Positions 31,601-46,600 of a DNA stretch of 64,000 nt are shown piece by piece (positions within the stretch are counted from its first letter, which is position 1; each line of letters starts with the position of its first letter). The DNA is from Crotophaga sulcirostris (Eukaryota > Chordata > Aves > Cuculiformes > Crotophagidae): assembly GCA_013397455.1 (NCBI GenBank), contig VYZB01000330.1, forward strand, positions 1 through 64,000, read 5' to 3'. The notes below the pieces were generated by a model. It saw only the letters and a list, made by a program, of their open reading frames with translations. It ran no database searches and had not been told where the DNA came from. The position numbers were made by a program, and so were the translations under genes.

Positions 31601-34600
31601 AGTTTGTGGTTCTAAATGGGGTGAAAAAAATAAGTAGGACAAGGGGAAGTACTTGGCACAATAACATGTGAATGAAACATACTTTAGCAATAAATTGGCG
31701 GTCTGGGGTGTTCATTTGTCTCTTCATTTAGGTTGACTCCAAGGAAAACAAAGAATTTGTAGTTGTTGAATTGCAATGTTCCCGAGAGCGTTACAAGTTT
31801 CCATTTCGACTGTACGCACACTTCAGTGCATCAAATGGAACAAAGGTATGAATCACTCATTGACATTACCTGTTTGTATTTTCATGCACATTGAATGCAC
31901 CTGTTCCAGAGTGCTTCAGGTGCTTTTCATTCTTATTTTCAGGTTGATTCTTAGGTACAGGTAATAGGAGGTCATTCTGTTAAGCTTTATCATTAAAAGT
32001 TTGATTAACAGTTGGCTCCTCTCCCCTCTATGTTTGCTTACAGCTTACTCAAAAGAACTGGTTGGGGCATGGCAGCAACATAGCATGGTCCTGGGTGCAC
32101 CTGCTTCATATACTCACATATAATTTCCTAACAACATCTTAACTATGTAATGACATGTTTAAGTGTTGAAATGGTATAGTGAGTGATATATTCTGCACAT
32201 AATATTGAGAGACAGCAGAGCTTGTCCTTAGGGCAGCCTAAATGGTTTAGATGATGAGTTGGTGTTAGTGTTAGGCTATAGGTTGGACTCGATGATCTCA
32301 GAGGTCCTTTCCAACCTTGTGATACTGTGATACTGTGAAATGCATTCGTTAGCATACAAGTCACGTATGCTCTCTGGTGTAGTATTTGTAGTCTGTGTCA
32401 TTGTAACAATATTAAATTCAAGTCAAAGGAGTTCTGTCAGGGATGAATTTTGAGTAGTTCAATTGGTAAAACAAGTTATTCCAGCACACATTTAGGTTAA
32501 CCTGTCTTGTCACTGTGGGGTTTGTACATGAGCCCTGTGCTTGTTCTTCGTGTCCCATGAATCCTCATGAAAGCACTGCCATGCTGGAAGCCTGTTAATC
32601 ACAACCCAGAAGTTAAATGTGGATTGTCTGCTGTTATAGCAGTGTCTGGTAAAATTGATTCTTTAACTCTCTATATAGTTTCTTTAACTAACTTTACTTT
32701 TTCAATTTACAGAATAACAAACAATGCGTAGCTAATACTGCTGAAGAAATAAGAGAAAAGTATGAAACCTTTATTGCAGACCTGAAAAGCCAGGATTTCC
32801 TGCTCAGAGAAACCTTTCCACCAGAAGCAGAATCATTAGCTTCTACAGAATTGCAAAAGGCTTGTACAACTTGCATATTTACACTTTCCTGCCCTTAATG
32901 ATTTGTTTTAATTTCCAGTTTTCTGAATATGGGAGGCATTGTCTAGATTGCAGTGATACAGCCATAGGTTAAGAGAAATTGTTTATATGTAAATGTTTTG
33001 AAATTATTTTTTTATTTTTGGAATACTGAGTGAATGCTTCAAGTACTTAAACCCATTAAAAGCAAATGTAGTCATATTCATTATATTTTTTTTTCTTAGT
33101 AGGTGCATTAGCAACTAATGTGATACATAAAAAAATACGTGCTAATATAGCAAACAATTGTTGTGTGATACTTGACTTTGATTGTCAGAATTGTTTTGTA
33201 TGCTGTACAGGTGTCATAGGCTTGATGTAGATCGTATTGGAATCAGTAAAAGGACCCCCTCCAATGGCAACGGCATTTGGATTCTTCTCTCTCTCTCTTC
33301 AGCCGATGTTTTACTGCTATTCAGAATGGTTGTAGGGTGACAGAAGTTGTTCTGTCATTTACGTTCTCACTGTACTTTACCTGCTTCTCTCTTTCACCAT
33401 GGTTAGCTTATATTAGAACACACAACTGATGCATGGATTTTGTCCAGTAATGTTGAAAGGCCCACATATGTCCCCCAGTGATCTCAGAAGCTGTAGAAAC
33501 AATGTAGAATGTCCAAACTTGTGTGAGAATTGTTTAATGGCAGCTTCTGGGGGCCATCAAGCCTGCTCTGCTCTCCTCTTGAAAGAATTTGTGAAAGCAG
33601 ATTGTCCCTTCAATTCGATGGGACTGAAGAAATTGTACTAAGCATGAGTCAACATTGCACACCGTGAGAATAGGAAAGTTTAATTGTCTGTGTAGGAACT
33701 CACTGCTATGACTTGCATCTTTGTCTTTTCACTGAATTATGTTTATTTTGTTACAGTTACTTCTAGAAGAAGCCATCCATTCGAGTACTATATGTCAGGA
33801 AGTTAGTGATTTTGTGGAATTGATCTGGGCGGAAGCTATTGGCCACCTGGATAGTTTACTACTTGAATCAGTAAACAACATAAGCCTGAATGATGTAAGT
33901 TAATTCTTGTTACTCTGCAAGGATGAATATGTAAATGCTGTTAGAAGTATTTTTTTTTCCCAGAAAACACATATGTTGTGTTTCAGATCGGGATTTGTAA
34001 TTACACTTTCGATACTCCAGCACTTCAAGCAATCTATGCTTCAGAAATTTTAATCTCAAATTTTGCTTTAAAATCATGACACTGAAAACATGCTGTATTC
34101 CCTAGAGCAGATAGCTGTCTTTTCCATTTTATAGTAATTTGCACAGTTCTTATGGGACGATCCCTTCCACGACATAAGTCAAGTCATATAAGAAGGCAGC
34201 ACATAATAGCAGGTTGCTGCCTCCTGCAAGTTGTTTCATCCATACTTCAGTCAGCCATTCCCTTGTACTGGAAAAATAGGTACAGTTATTGTCCCTGTCT
34301 GCCTTATCAGATGGCACATGTAATTAACACACAGCTACTCTTGAAGATGTTTGGATATTACAGCTGTTATTAAAAGTAACTGTCTATCCACCCCTTTGTT
34401 GAGGCTATGACTCATTTAATCCCACTTTCCCACATACCTCAATTCTTTTGCTTTGCTCCTTAGACATTTAAGAAGATAATGTTTATTTGTGTAATTTAAA
34501 TTCATGTAACTTAACAAGCAGCCAACAAAACGGCTGTTGAAGATAGGAGTTTTGTTTATCTCTGTTGGTTTTAAATTGGAAGAGCTTTGGCAGTAGAAGG

Positions 34601-37600
34601 TCCCCAGTTCTGACATGACATTGCCCTAATCTTATTACATGAAACTCACTTTTGATGCACTTCAGTTGATGAATCGTAGAATACTCCTTTCACTTTTTTG
34701 ATGTGGAAATAATACACGTTTTTGTAGGTTCTGGTGAGTAAGTAGTACATCACTAATACTCTATATGTGTACTTAAAGACAGTAGTGAGTGTGTGGCATC
34801 AGCAAAGATAAATGAAATACTATTTGTTGTAAATTATTTTTATGATGTGCAATTGTTTGGATATTAAGATTTGAGTAAGTGAAATTTGATAAATATTTGA
34901 TAAATTATGTTCAATCATTGGTAGCTTTTGCAAGAGCTAAACTGTAGACCTAAACGATTCTGTATCTCAAAGCATCAGTCTGTAAAAATACAATAAAACT
35001 GTTTTCACTAACTCTTCCCACTTATAATTAATTTGCAAGACAAATAGCATTTATATTGAAAGAAAAGGAATCTCTGGATTTTTGAAACATGCTAATTAAG
35101 AACTGGATTGCTATTAAGTTAGATTAATGCTCCATTTTTTTCCCAAAGGGCATTTGTGAGACAGGCACCAATCTTGGATCAATATTGAACTGCAGTAGCA
35201 CATTGCTATGCAGCATCTGATGTCAGCATTTGACTAGTTGGTGTCTGTAGTTCATGTAAATTAAAAACCATTTTGTCTTTTTCCTCCTGCCTTGAGAAAA
35301 CAAAATAATATAGAAAGTTCTGTGAAAAATTTCTAATTGAGAAGGAGTGGAGTGCACACATGCAAGCAAATCTATATCCTGTCTGTCTGGACAAACTCTA
35401 AAATTAATCATTACTTTCATTTCATCTGCAGGTTGCACTTTATAAATACGACTTCTGCTCTGCTTTATGTATTTTAGGATGAACATTTAGACATTTAGTG
35501 TGAAATTTATTCTCTACTTTCTGTGATTTCATCAATGCATAAAAGCTGACAATGTGAATTGACAAGATGTTAAGGAACAACATCTTTCAGTCTGATTCAT
35601 ACTAAGTTTTATTTCAGAGAGGGTATTTTACTGTCTCTTAGCTCTACTTGAGATGCTCTGCAAGTAGCCTAGTATAAGGGCTGAAAATATCCAACTTCTC
35701 AATACTGTTTTCGTATCCTACCTGCAGGAAAATACTTTGCAGATCTTACAGTAGCATGAGTTACAGTTTTATTTCTTTTGAATACAATTGAATGATTATT
35801 TTCAGTATCTACTGCTTTGTGCTGTTTCTGCAATTCTGCAATCGCTTTCAGTTTAATAATCTCTTCTTTTAAAGGTGAGCAAAGCAGAAGGTATTTTACT
35901 CCAAGTGAAGAATGCGCTGGATGAGGGAGCTGGTGAGGTGGCACTACAAGAGATGATGAAAGAATTCTATCAAGTTATACGTCACAAAACTGAAATAGAC
36001 TATAAAGTTTCAAAAAAACTGTTATCTAGAAAACAGGACCTGTGTCAGGTAACTTCTCGAGCTTTCTAGTAAGCCCAGATATGCACTGTGCCACACCAGT
36101 TTTGAACTTGGTCACTAGATAAATTGACAGAATACTTTGCAGAGCTCATCCACAAGCTGTCGGTTTAAAAAAATAATTTATTGGAATCTTAGGAATCGAG
36201 TAACGCTCATGGGGTGAATTCAGTGTTTTGAACTACCCAGATATGGTGACTGGAGTTTCCATTGTAGTCATTGTTGTGATTGCATCTTCAGCCGGATCAA
36301 ATGAGAATCACAGAACTGTTGTTATTACCCAGCTGACCCTAGTAACTACTCCAGCATGTACATAATTGGTTTCTATTGATTATCTTAAACTACATGCAAA
36401 ATATATCTAAGCTGTTTTAACTATATGCAAAGACTGTGTACCCTTTGCTTTTCTGCATGTGCAGGAACAGTTTCTAGAGGCTATTTAAAATTACCAGTCT
36501 GAGTACAGCTTGGTCTGTTCTGCCTTCTACAGCACGAGCTGCCTGGGGGAGTCCCCTGGCCTGCCTGGTGGTTAGTGCAGGAAGTTAGTCAGCATTTCTA
36601 AACATTCAGTTGGTCTAAGCACAGCTGGCCTGCTAAGGGCAATCTCTGAGGATCTCCTCCACAGTTCCCCCTCGGCTCCTCTGTTCCTTAGTCACTTTCT
36701 TCATTTTTAAGCTGGCTACATGTTCAGTCGATCGGGACTTCCGTTACTGTGCTGCAAATCAGTCCATTGTCTCATCTTTGCAGATATTAGCTGGGAAATT
36801 CTCATCCTGCCAGGGGAATTGCCAGTGAGGTGTGCTGAGTGCGCACACAGACACAGCCCTTAGAATCATAGAATCATAGAATCGCTTGGTTGGAAAAGAC
36901 CTTTGCGATCATCGAGTCCAACCATACCTCTCCACCACTAAACCATATCCCTGAGAAACTCATCTACCTCTCTTTTCAATATCTCCAGGAATGGTGACTC
37001 AAGCATCATCCTGGGCAGCCTCTGCCAGTGCCTGACAACCCATTTGGTGAAGAAATTTTTCCTGATGTCTAATCTGAACGTCCCCTGGTGCAATTTGAGG
37101 CCATTTCCTCTCATTCTATCACCTCTCACTTGGGAGAACAGATCAACACTCGCCTCGCTACAACCTCCTTTCAGGGAGTTGTAGACAGTGCTGAGGTCTT
37201 CCCTCAGCCTCCTCTTCTCCAGGCTAAACAACCCCAGTTCCCTCAGCCTTTTAAGGCTTGTTCTGCAGCCCTTTCACCAGCTTTGTTTCCCTTCTCTGAA
37301 CACACTCCAACACCTCAATGTCCTTCTTGTAGTTAGGGACCCAAAACTGAACACAGTACTCGAGGTGCGGCCTTACCTTGGCCCCAAGGGCTGGCTGCTC
37401 CATAGGGCCAGGTGGTTGGGACTAGAGGTGCAAGTGAGCAAGACCGGTGCAGTTACACCACGGTACCCAAATAGGAGAAGCAGAGCAGGTGGCTGTCACT
37501 GCTGGTGATATTAGCCAGAGCCAGTCCAGATTGTCTCCTTGTCTGGCAGGTCCAGCCAAAAACTTGAGTCCAGAGAATGTGGGCCAGAAGCAGGGAGGCA

Positions 37601-40600
37601 GGAAGGTAGATGCAGGCCTATCGGCAACTTTGCTCAGCCAAGAGACCAAGGGCAAGAGCCTAAGCTCAAAGGCTTCCCTTGAGAAAAGGAGGGGCAGGAA
37701 TCTGCTTAGTATTCTTACAGCTCTCAGGACTCCATAGCTGCACTGTCAAAGCTGACTCTGAGACCAAGCAACCAGGCCCTCTCAAGAGGCAGTCAAAGCT
37801 CCAACAGCTACGTCAGTCTTGTAACTACAGAGCAAACTCAAATTTCCTCGTTGTATTGTGATTGTAATGCAAATTGCAGAGATTCTACCAGAGATACATC
37901 TTTCTTTTAGCAAAGAATGTCCAGAAGTCAGTCTTCTCCAAGTTACAAAATACAAAAGAGGAGCAGTAAAGGGAAGGAGGCTTCTTAGTGTTTTAAAAGA
38001 ACCGATGTTAATAGTGCCTTTAACCTTGGAAATCTTTTTATAATTAAAACCTTTTGACATTCTGATATCAAAAAATTTCTATGTCTCATAAAACCTTCCC
38101 ATGGCACAGTGAAGTGTAGCATTACAGTATTTTCAGAGTTAGATGTCCATTTTTCTCCTGATCTGAGAAAATTCGTGGGTATCTTGTGCCACTGCCCTAG
38201 ATGGAGAGTGGCCTTAGGGACAAAATGACAGATTCTAGCAAGTAAGAATTGCTTCATGACCAAAATCAAAATCGTAACCAAGCACAAATACTGGTTTGTG
38301 GAGCTGTTATGTGCCAGCTCCACCTAAAGCTTGATTTGAGATTGTACAGAAGCTGTTGAACACTATTTCTCGTATATCTTGTTCTAAATTGTATCCCCTG
38401 GGTTTCTGCAGCTGTTTGCTCTTGTTGAAAACTCTGTCTAACAAGTGGAAATGTTATTTTGAGTATTCCATTGCATTGTTACTAGGCTGTAACTTTATGT
38501 AATTGAGTCTGGTTTGCACGTTTCCATAGTTAAAATGTAGCAAGTATTCTTAAATTTCTGTCTGTATTTTCTAGCTAATCAGAGACATGCTTAACATAAG
38601 TGAAACTAATATGGCATGCCCAAACCCATCATCTCTGGCCAAATACCGGGCTTTGAGGTGCAAGATTGAAGCTGTTGACCCAACGAGCGATGAATTTCTC
38701 GATGTTGAACAACAAGTGTTAAAAAACAATTACAAGTGAGTGGTTAATACTTATGCAATGATTCCAGTAAAATTCAAAATAACACTAAAGAGGACTGAAT
38801 TATCAGGTTTTGTTACTGTGCAATGTTGATGGTGCTAATGGGATTGCAGAGCTGATGTATTTACTGTAACCTCTACTAGAACAAAATGGACATTAAAAAA
38901 AACCCTGAAAATGATAACGTTGTCAATTTTGGTGGGTTTTTTTTCAGGTTGATTTTTTTTTTTAATTGTGAAGAGTTGTCTATTTGTACAAGCTATTAAG
39001 ATATATGGGGTCTAGACTTGCTTTCTCTGTTTCTCAGTGTTTATTTACTAGCATTTTATAAAATAACTAGAAAGTAGATTTTCGGGTTCTGCTGAGTGAA
39101 ACAAATAGGTTTTTTCTGTGTGAATAAACTTGATGGGGATGGGAGGGAATACCTGGTCACGTTTTGATTATGTACAGAACTTGTCATCCCCTTCTAATTA
39201 TTTTTCAGTTGTGTAAAAAGGACATATTTTTGGGAAGTTATTCTGCAAATTTGCCTACAATTCTATTTAAAGTTCTGACATTGGCTTTTAACTGGGCACA
39301 CCGTCTCTATGATTAATAAAATTTAAAAATGGGTGGATATCAAGAAATTAAAGAGCAGATGGTTCTAGAAATAGAATAATCATTAGATCATTAATATGGG
39401 GAATAATGAAGTGAGATTCCATTATACATATATATATGTATATATTCCATTATACATATGTATATGTCACTCAGAGTTTGTTTTTACTGAGTAAATATGC
39501 TGTTAAGCAACTCAGATCTAAACCTACCTAGCAACTACTGGTTACTAAGTGGTTATACCCAAATATATATTGCTCAAGTGTGGAAGGAGCACTGTGCTTG
39601 GAGCACACAAACTTCTGTTTGTCTTCAGCAGAGTTCAGTAGTTGATATTCGCTTGACATTTTGGCTACATTTTTAAGTCATTTAAAATTAATAGAACAAT
39701 GGTTTATATGACTCAGTTCCACCTTTTTTTTTTCCACAGAAAAAAAAATGAGTAAAGTTTTGGGGAATTTGCTATTACCTCAACCCATGCAAATGCTCTT
39801 TATAGATAGTAGTTATCTATGTTAGGCCATATACTACTCCATAAACTAACTAATTATGAGGACAGGATTTCCTGCAAAACCTCAACTCTACTCTTGAGTA
39901 ATAAATAAGCATAATGACATTGCAAGAATTGGAGTGTATTTTTTTCCTATCAGTCTCTGCATTTGCAATCTTAGTTTTTAATCTAAAAATGATTTTAAAA
40001 AAACCTTCAGCTGCATAGAAGCATGCTGAAGGATCAAGATTTAAGTAAGATACTTAAACAACAAATAAACAAAAGAAAGCAAAAGGTATTTGTGGTTCAG
40101 CCAAGACAGTTAGGTGTCCGAGTATTCTCAATAAAAGAATTTTTAGCCCAAGATAAATTTGCTGGCAGTAATTGAAGTGGTTACAGCCTCTGACCTGTGT
40201 AGAGTGTTAAAGGGTTTGTATGTCATGTCTTCAAATTTAGATGCTAAAATGTCAAATAAGATAATTTCATGTGACTATAAACATGAAAATACATTTTCAA
40301 TTTTGCCCTAAATGTCTAAATAGGTCTTGAGCTTAGTCATTAAGTTTTTAATATCTCTGGTGATTGTTGTCTTATGCTATTTTTTTTTCTTTAGTAGTTG
40401 TCACACAAATTGCAAACAAAAAGAAAAGCTGAATGTTACTCTGAGATTTGGAATGAGACTTTAGCCGGATGTAGATCTTAAATGCACTTTCTAAGTCACA
40501 ACACCTCAAAGACTCTTTCACATTTCTTGCAGTGACCATCAAGTGAGAATTTTACAAGTGTATAGGGTTGGCAGAATAACTGAAACAGCAGAATTTCTGA

Positions 40601-43600
40601 GCAGTCTTGGTAACGTTCAATCCTTATTCCATGCATCATCTGTGCGCAACTTCATGGGAATTCTTTCCAGGTAAAAACTTACACCCCTTTTTTTGTGACA
40701 TTGCATCAGGCTTAACTGTAGTTGTAAATATATTTTGACTTTTTTTTATGGGTCCCTTTTGCGTTATGTTTAACCTATTTTTTACTGTTATCATTTAAAT
40801 GAACACCCATGTATTCCTACAGATCTCTGGAAAGAAAATCTGTCTTTTGTAATGATAAATTTATTTACTCTCCAGGTAGATTAGACTTGAGATGCAGTTA
40901 TTTGGATATGTTGGTGAGGATTGTGATTTAAATCCAGGTAAAAGATGACAAAATGGAGAGAGTAGGAGAATAATGGCTCTGTTGAAAATTTGTTCTGTTT
41001 TAGGAAACAATTGCATTGGCAATGTACTCCTGCTTCTTTACATTATTTCCCCATGACTACTTTATTTGACATATTTTTAGAATATAATAATTTCCTGGAA
41101 TACCAGAATTATCTAGTTCTGTGACTGCATTCTGTGGATTCACTCAAGCATGTTAATAATACTAAAATAATATAACTTCCATTAACCTGAAACATTTAAT
41201 TCCTGAGCAAAGCATGTATGCAGTGAACACCAGCCACTGAAAATTTAAGGATATTTTAAAACATATCTGATACATAGTACCTTCAGTATTAAAATACCTC
41301 AAAAGTTGTATTAGCATTCTGCATGCTGCAGAATTTTAATTGTAAGTTACAAAACTGTTGGACTTATTTAAATGAACAAGAGGCCATGGACTCAAGCTTC
41401 GACCGGGGAGGTTTAGGCTTGATATTAGGAAAAAATTCTTCACTGAAAGGGTGATTGGCCATTGGAATGCGCTGCCCAGGGAGGTGGTGGAGTCGCCGAC
41501 CCTGGAGGTGTTTAAGAGGAGATTGGATGAGGCACTCAGTGCCATGGTTTAGATGATGGGTTGGTGTTAGTGTTGGGTTATAGGTTGGACTCGATGATCT
41601 CAGAGGTCCTTTCCAACCATGTAATACTGTGATACTGTGTAAATATTGTCTCTTTATGTTCCTTATATATAAAATGTTTTCTGTGGTCATGAATCAGTTG
41701 TAAATGAAATCTCATAAACAGTCCAAGAATGTTATCTCTATGCTTCATAGGTTTACAAATCAAACATTGGAAGAGTTTCCAAGTATCTATTTCCCAGCAT
41801 TCTATCTTTAAAGTGCATACTACCTTTTTCTTAGATAAAAAAAATTCATACAGTTTTTTGAAATTGCATTCAGAACAGTTGCTAGATGTGTAGAACTACT
41901 TGTCTAATAACCAAAATATTGTTTTGAGTCTTTGGCAGTGCATCTGGAAAATGCATTGGTTTTCTGCTAAATGAAGAAAAGCTCAGTCTAAATTGCTTGT
42001 GTAATCAGTGTCTTGATGTTTAATATGACTTTGGGATTTATTTTTTATATAAATAGACTTTATTTCCATTGAATGTCTATGGATGGTTTCTGTAAAGTGT
42101 ATTTTGGTTTAATCCTCTGTGATGTGCAATCGTGCAATATATATTAGCCCACATGCTATTAATGTATGCAAAAGTATTTTGTACTTCATTCATTGTGACT
42201 TTCTTTTTCTCTAGAGGACTCTTAATGCCAAAAGTGGTTGTTGAAGATCATGGTCTGGAAAGAACTGACATTGGGAATCTGGGCAGCGGCATTTACTTCA
42301 GCGATTCTATTAGGTCTGAATAACAACAATACCTTTTCACTTTATCCTTTGTTCTTTTTAATTTTCAAATTAAGTAGCTGTAATGTTTAATAATTTTAAG
42401 GTAATTTAATTATAAAGATTATTGCTGTCCATGTCTTCAGAAGTACTTGTGTATCCTTAAACTCGTATTATGTTTATACTATTATAAATTTTAATAAAAC
42501 ATGGATGACCTTTCTTTACATACAGCACCAGTATTAAGTATTCTTCGCCCAGTGAAATAGATGGAACCCGGCTCCTGGCAGTTTGTGATGTAGCACTTGG
42601 ATCTTGCTTGGATTTGTGTGAACGAGATTTTTCATTAAATAATGCACCATCAGGTTATGACAGTGTGCATGGAGTCCGTAAAACAGTGGACATCTCTTCA
42701 GACTTTGAGGTATTGATCCCACAGTACTGGGCTCTTGAAAAGGCACCAAGTTTTGGATTTGTTATACCAGTGATAATAGAATGAATGTAACCTGCCTTTC
42801 AGTTCAAACACTAAATCCCTGGTCAGTAATGCACAAAATCACTTTTGTTTGTGTTGCAGCCTGTGAGGTGCATATAGAACTTCTAAGCCTCTAAATTATT
42901 ATTTGTAAAAAATTATTACAAGAAAACAATATTTAAAAGAAAGATGTAAATATTATATTTTATTATAACTGTATCATTGTATACATATCCGGTCTGTGAG
43001 ATTTAATTTTTATTTGGAAGTGATATTCTACATTGTATGGAATAAGAAATTACTACCATGGAAGGTTCATTGTTTCGTAAATTAATCCAGCTGATAAAAA
43101 TCCCTGTCCTTATAGGTTGGTACTGTAAGGCAGGGCTGGTGGCTATAGTGGTGCTCTAACTATTGCTCTCTAGATATCCACCAGTTTTTCACTTTTTTTG
43201 TTCTTAGTTATTTTGAGGAGTGATTGTGCTTTATTGGGAAGAGGAAGAACAAGGAGTGTGGATAATACAAAGTAAGAAGATAAGAGATGCAAGTGATAGT
43301 GACACAGATTAGGGAAGTGAAAATAAAAGCTGTCAGATTCTTACTATTTTCAAAAATGATGTGTCATTTAAGTTCACCTCTTAATCAATTTTCATTGTTT
43401 AAGATGTTATCTACAGCATTGGTTTTATTGTAAAATACCTTTCTTTCTTTCTTTCTTTCTTTCTACCAGGATGATGAATTTGTTGTGTATAAAACCTGTC
43501 AGGTTAAAATTAAATATGTTGTAAAGTTTTGCCTTGCTGAAGATCAAATAAAACCATTTCAGCCTGTAACTGGGGTGGAACTGGAGCAAGATAACAAGAA

Positions 43601-46600
43601 GCCAGAGTCACAATGTCATTTACAGCATGAAAGTAAGCAACGTTTTCTGTTTGTATATTGACTTGCTTCCAGCGTTTCCTAAATACTTATCAGAACCCTT
43701 TTTAGAGTACTTGTATAAAAAATAATTTGTAGTTTATTTGCAGATGTTACCAAATCAGTGATTACCATGTGGCATCTGCACAGCATCTGTTTAACAGATT
43801 TCCTGTAGGCAACATTACCAACAGCAGCCTGTCACAGCGTGCTCAAGAGAAGCACAGGAAGCACTTTTGCATAAATCATCAGATGGTCTTTAAATTATTT
43901 AAATATAAGGTTCGAAACAAAGACCTTGTAAAACTTTAAAGGACTATCATGAATTTATGATCCCTTAGACAGACAGTTTATGGCTCAGCAATACAGGTCA
44001 AGTGGTCATAACAGAAACCAAGTGTTACTTTTATGTTGTGAATTGCATAAATAAAGATGGACCATTGATATAGGATTAGTTTCAGTCGTCTTTCCTGAAT
44101 GTATATTTCAAAAAATCTCTCTTTAATCTTTTGCAAACTGTTTAGGCTTTGCATTACCAGATGCAAATCTTTCGAATCATGTAAAAACTGGTCTTCAGGA
44201 CAGATTGGGAAATCCTGTCCCTCTGGAAGGGATTTGTGTCAAGGCAAGGATAATAGACTTCGTAGCACAGGTAAGAGTATGCTATTTGTTGTCCTTTCCA
44301 TAACTCAGCCCTGAAAAATTAATCCATTTGTTAAATAGTGTTTTAGTCAAAATGCTTTTTAGTGTTTAATTAATTGGAAAAAAAAAGAAAAAAGGCAATT
44401 CAGTCTTTAAATGAAGGGAAGTCCTGAAACTGAGTGGAAACAGTTTTATTCTTGGAGTTGTATAGTGACACAAATGCCAAAAGCTCTGTGGACAGCAAAA
44501 TACTTGGCTTTAAATCTGTTTGCTGCCTACATGTAATCAAGTCACTGTTGCAGAGAAACTCTCTGTAGTAGTGTACACATTCTGTTCCCTTTCAAAGATC
44601 TTGCGATCTGTTTGCCAGCTGAATTATAAATGAGTGAGAAATGCCTAGGATGATTAAAAGTTTATGGAAATGTATTTGTGTTCTGCTTTTTGTTTTGGTT
44701 AGACAAACTACATTAGCTGTCACAAATAAAATGTCAATCAATGCAAAAGAACTTGCTATTCTAACCTGAAAATTAGCTACTAAAAGTTAGCTAACAAGCT
44801 AAAATAAGGCCCACCTTGATTTTTAGTACATATGCTCTAAGAACACATTCTATCAAGTCACAAGCCTTTTCCAGTCCTGGGGCATAATTCCACCATCTCT
44901 TCCCCATTCAGCTGCATCCTACCCCAAGCAGTCTTGATCATTCACTGAGTTCTGTCACTTGTGTGTCTCTCCACAAGAATCTCAATTCAGGGACTTCCAG
45001 TGACAAAGCAGCTTCATAAAAGTAAATTATGTTCTTTGTATGTTGTTGCTAAAGCCTTAAAAAGGAAAGCAGAGAGAAACAGGAGAAAAAAAGATTTTGA
45101 AAGAATTGTCTGCAAAGTGTGCTTAAACTATTCCGACACTCACAACTGCTGTCTGATCAGTCTGATTCCTTTGAACAACTGTTGTGCTCATGAGGGATTG
45201 TTGGGGAGAGGGAGGTGGGTTTTTTATTATGGTTTCGTTTAAGTTTTTGTCTGGTTTCCTATGGAATTAACTGCTATAGAGTGGCATCTGTTCTATAAAC
45301 CAGTCCATCAAAGCAGAAAACAGTCTATAAGGTGGAGGCACATAGCATAAACCAGAAATGATCAGATAGCAAGGGACAATAAGGATGGCAGCAAAGGGGA
45401 ATGAGGAATTGCTGGAGTTTTGTTATGACACATGGGATGTAAACAAAAGAGCAGACGTGAGAAGAAATTCAGGTGCAATCTGCCACCTCAGAGACAGAAA
45501 TTCAGCATTAGAAGATGGGTACTATGCATATAGAAGTAACATGAGTTTTCCAAACATCCCTTTTAGTATATCATAAAAATGGACCATTTTTTTTTTTGTG
45601 GAAGATGGCTCTACCTTCTTGTTTAGCCCTCACTGGCTTGAAACTATTATAGACATATTGCAGTGGTGACTTCTTTTGTAGGCAATAGCTTGGCAACTCC
45701 ACATCTGCCAGTAGATCAGATAGCCTTTAGAAGGTCATGGTTTATTCTTCTTCTAGAAGAGATTTGATTAATGATTTAGAGATTAAAAGTTCTAAATCTC
45801 TTTGCATGTTTCTGGAGATATCTGTTTGTCAAGCACCTTCACGTCTAAGGCACAAACAGAAGTTCCAGTTCTGTCAAACCTTTTGACATTTTGTGGTGCA
45901 AAGTAGTTATGCTGTTACACTTAATGTGATTAAAACATCAATACTTTTTAGCATTACAGTGACACAAACCCCATTCATTTCAGGTAGTAATGTTTCAGAC
46001 CTACACCAATCAAAACAGTAAACCAATTGAAGCTAAATATGTCTTTCCTTTGGATGATAAAGCTGCTGTTTGTGGATTTGAAGCTTTTATCAATGGAAAA
46101 CACGTCATTGGAGAGGTAAAATGTTGTTGTACTTTGCTTTTGATATAGCTCCTTCAGTCTCAAGATCTGAAAGCACTTTATTAGTCATGAAGATGTGCAA
46201 CACTAATTTTGATTTCTCTCATGTCCTTTTATGATACCGCTTGACTGGATTTCAAGATAGTCATGTCATTTAAGAGAACATTGTTTAAATTTTCTGTCTA
46301 TAGAGATGGAATGACTGGCTTTGGATCAATCTTTCCTAGGTTAAAGAAAAGAAACAAGCACACAGGGAATATAGGAAAGCTGTCAGTCAGGGTGATGGAG
46401 CTTATCTGATGGACCAGGACGCTCCGGTATGTTGAGTATTGTGATTTAGTACCTATTTGAAAATTTTGCCATTGTCCAATTACAGATTCCTTGCTGAATC
46501 ATGTCTTTGTTGGGAAATTCCTTTTTACTAGAACTTATTTGGATGACCATTAGATCATTTTTAAAAACAGCTATTGTTTCTTTAAATCTGTGCTGCAGCT

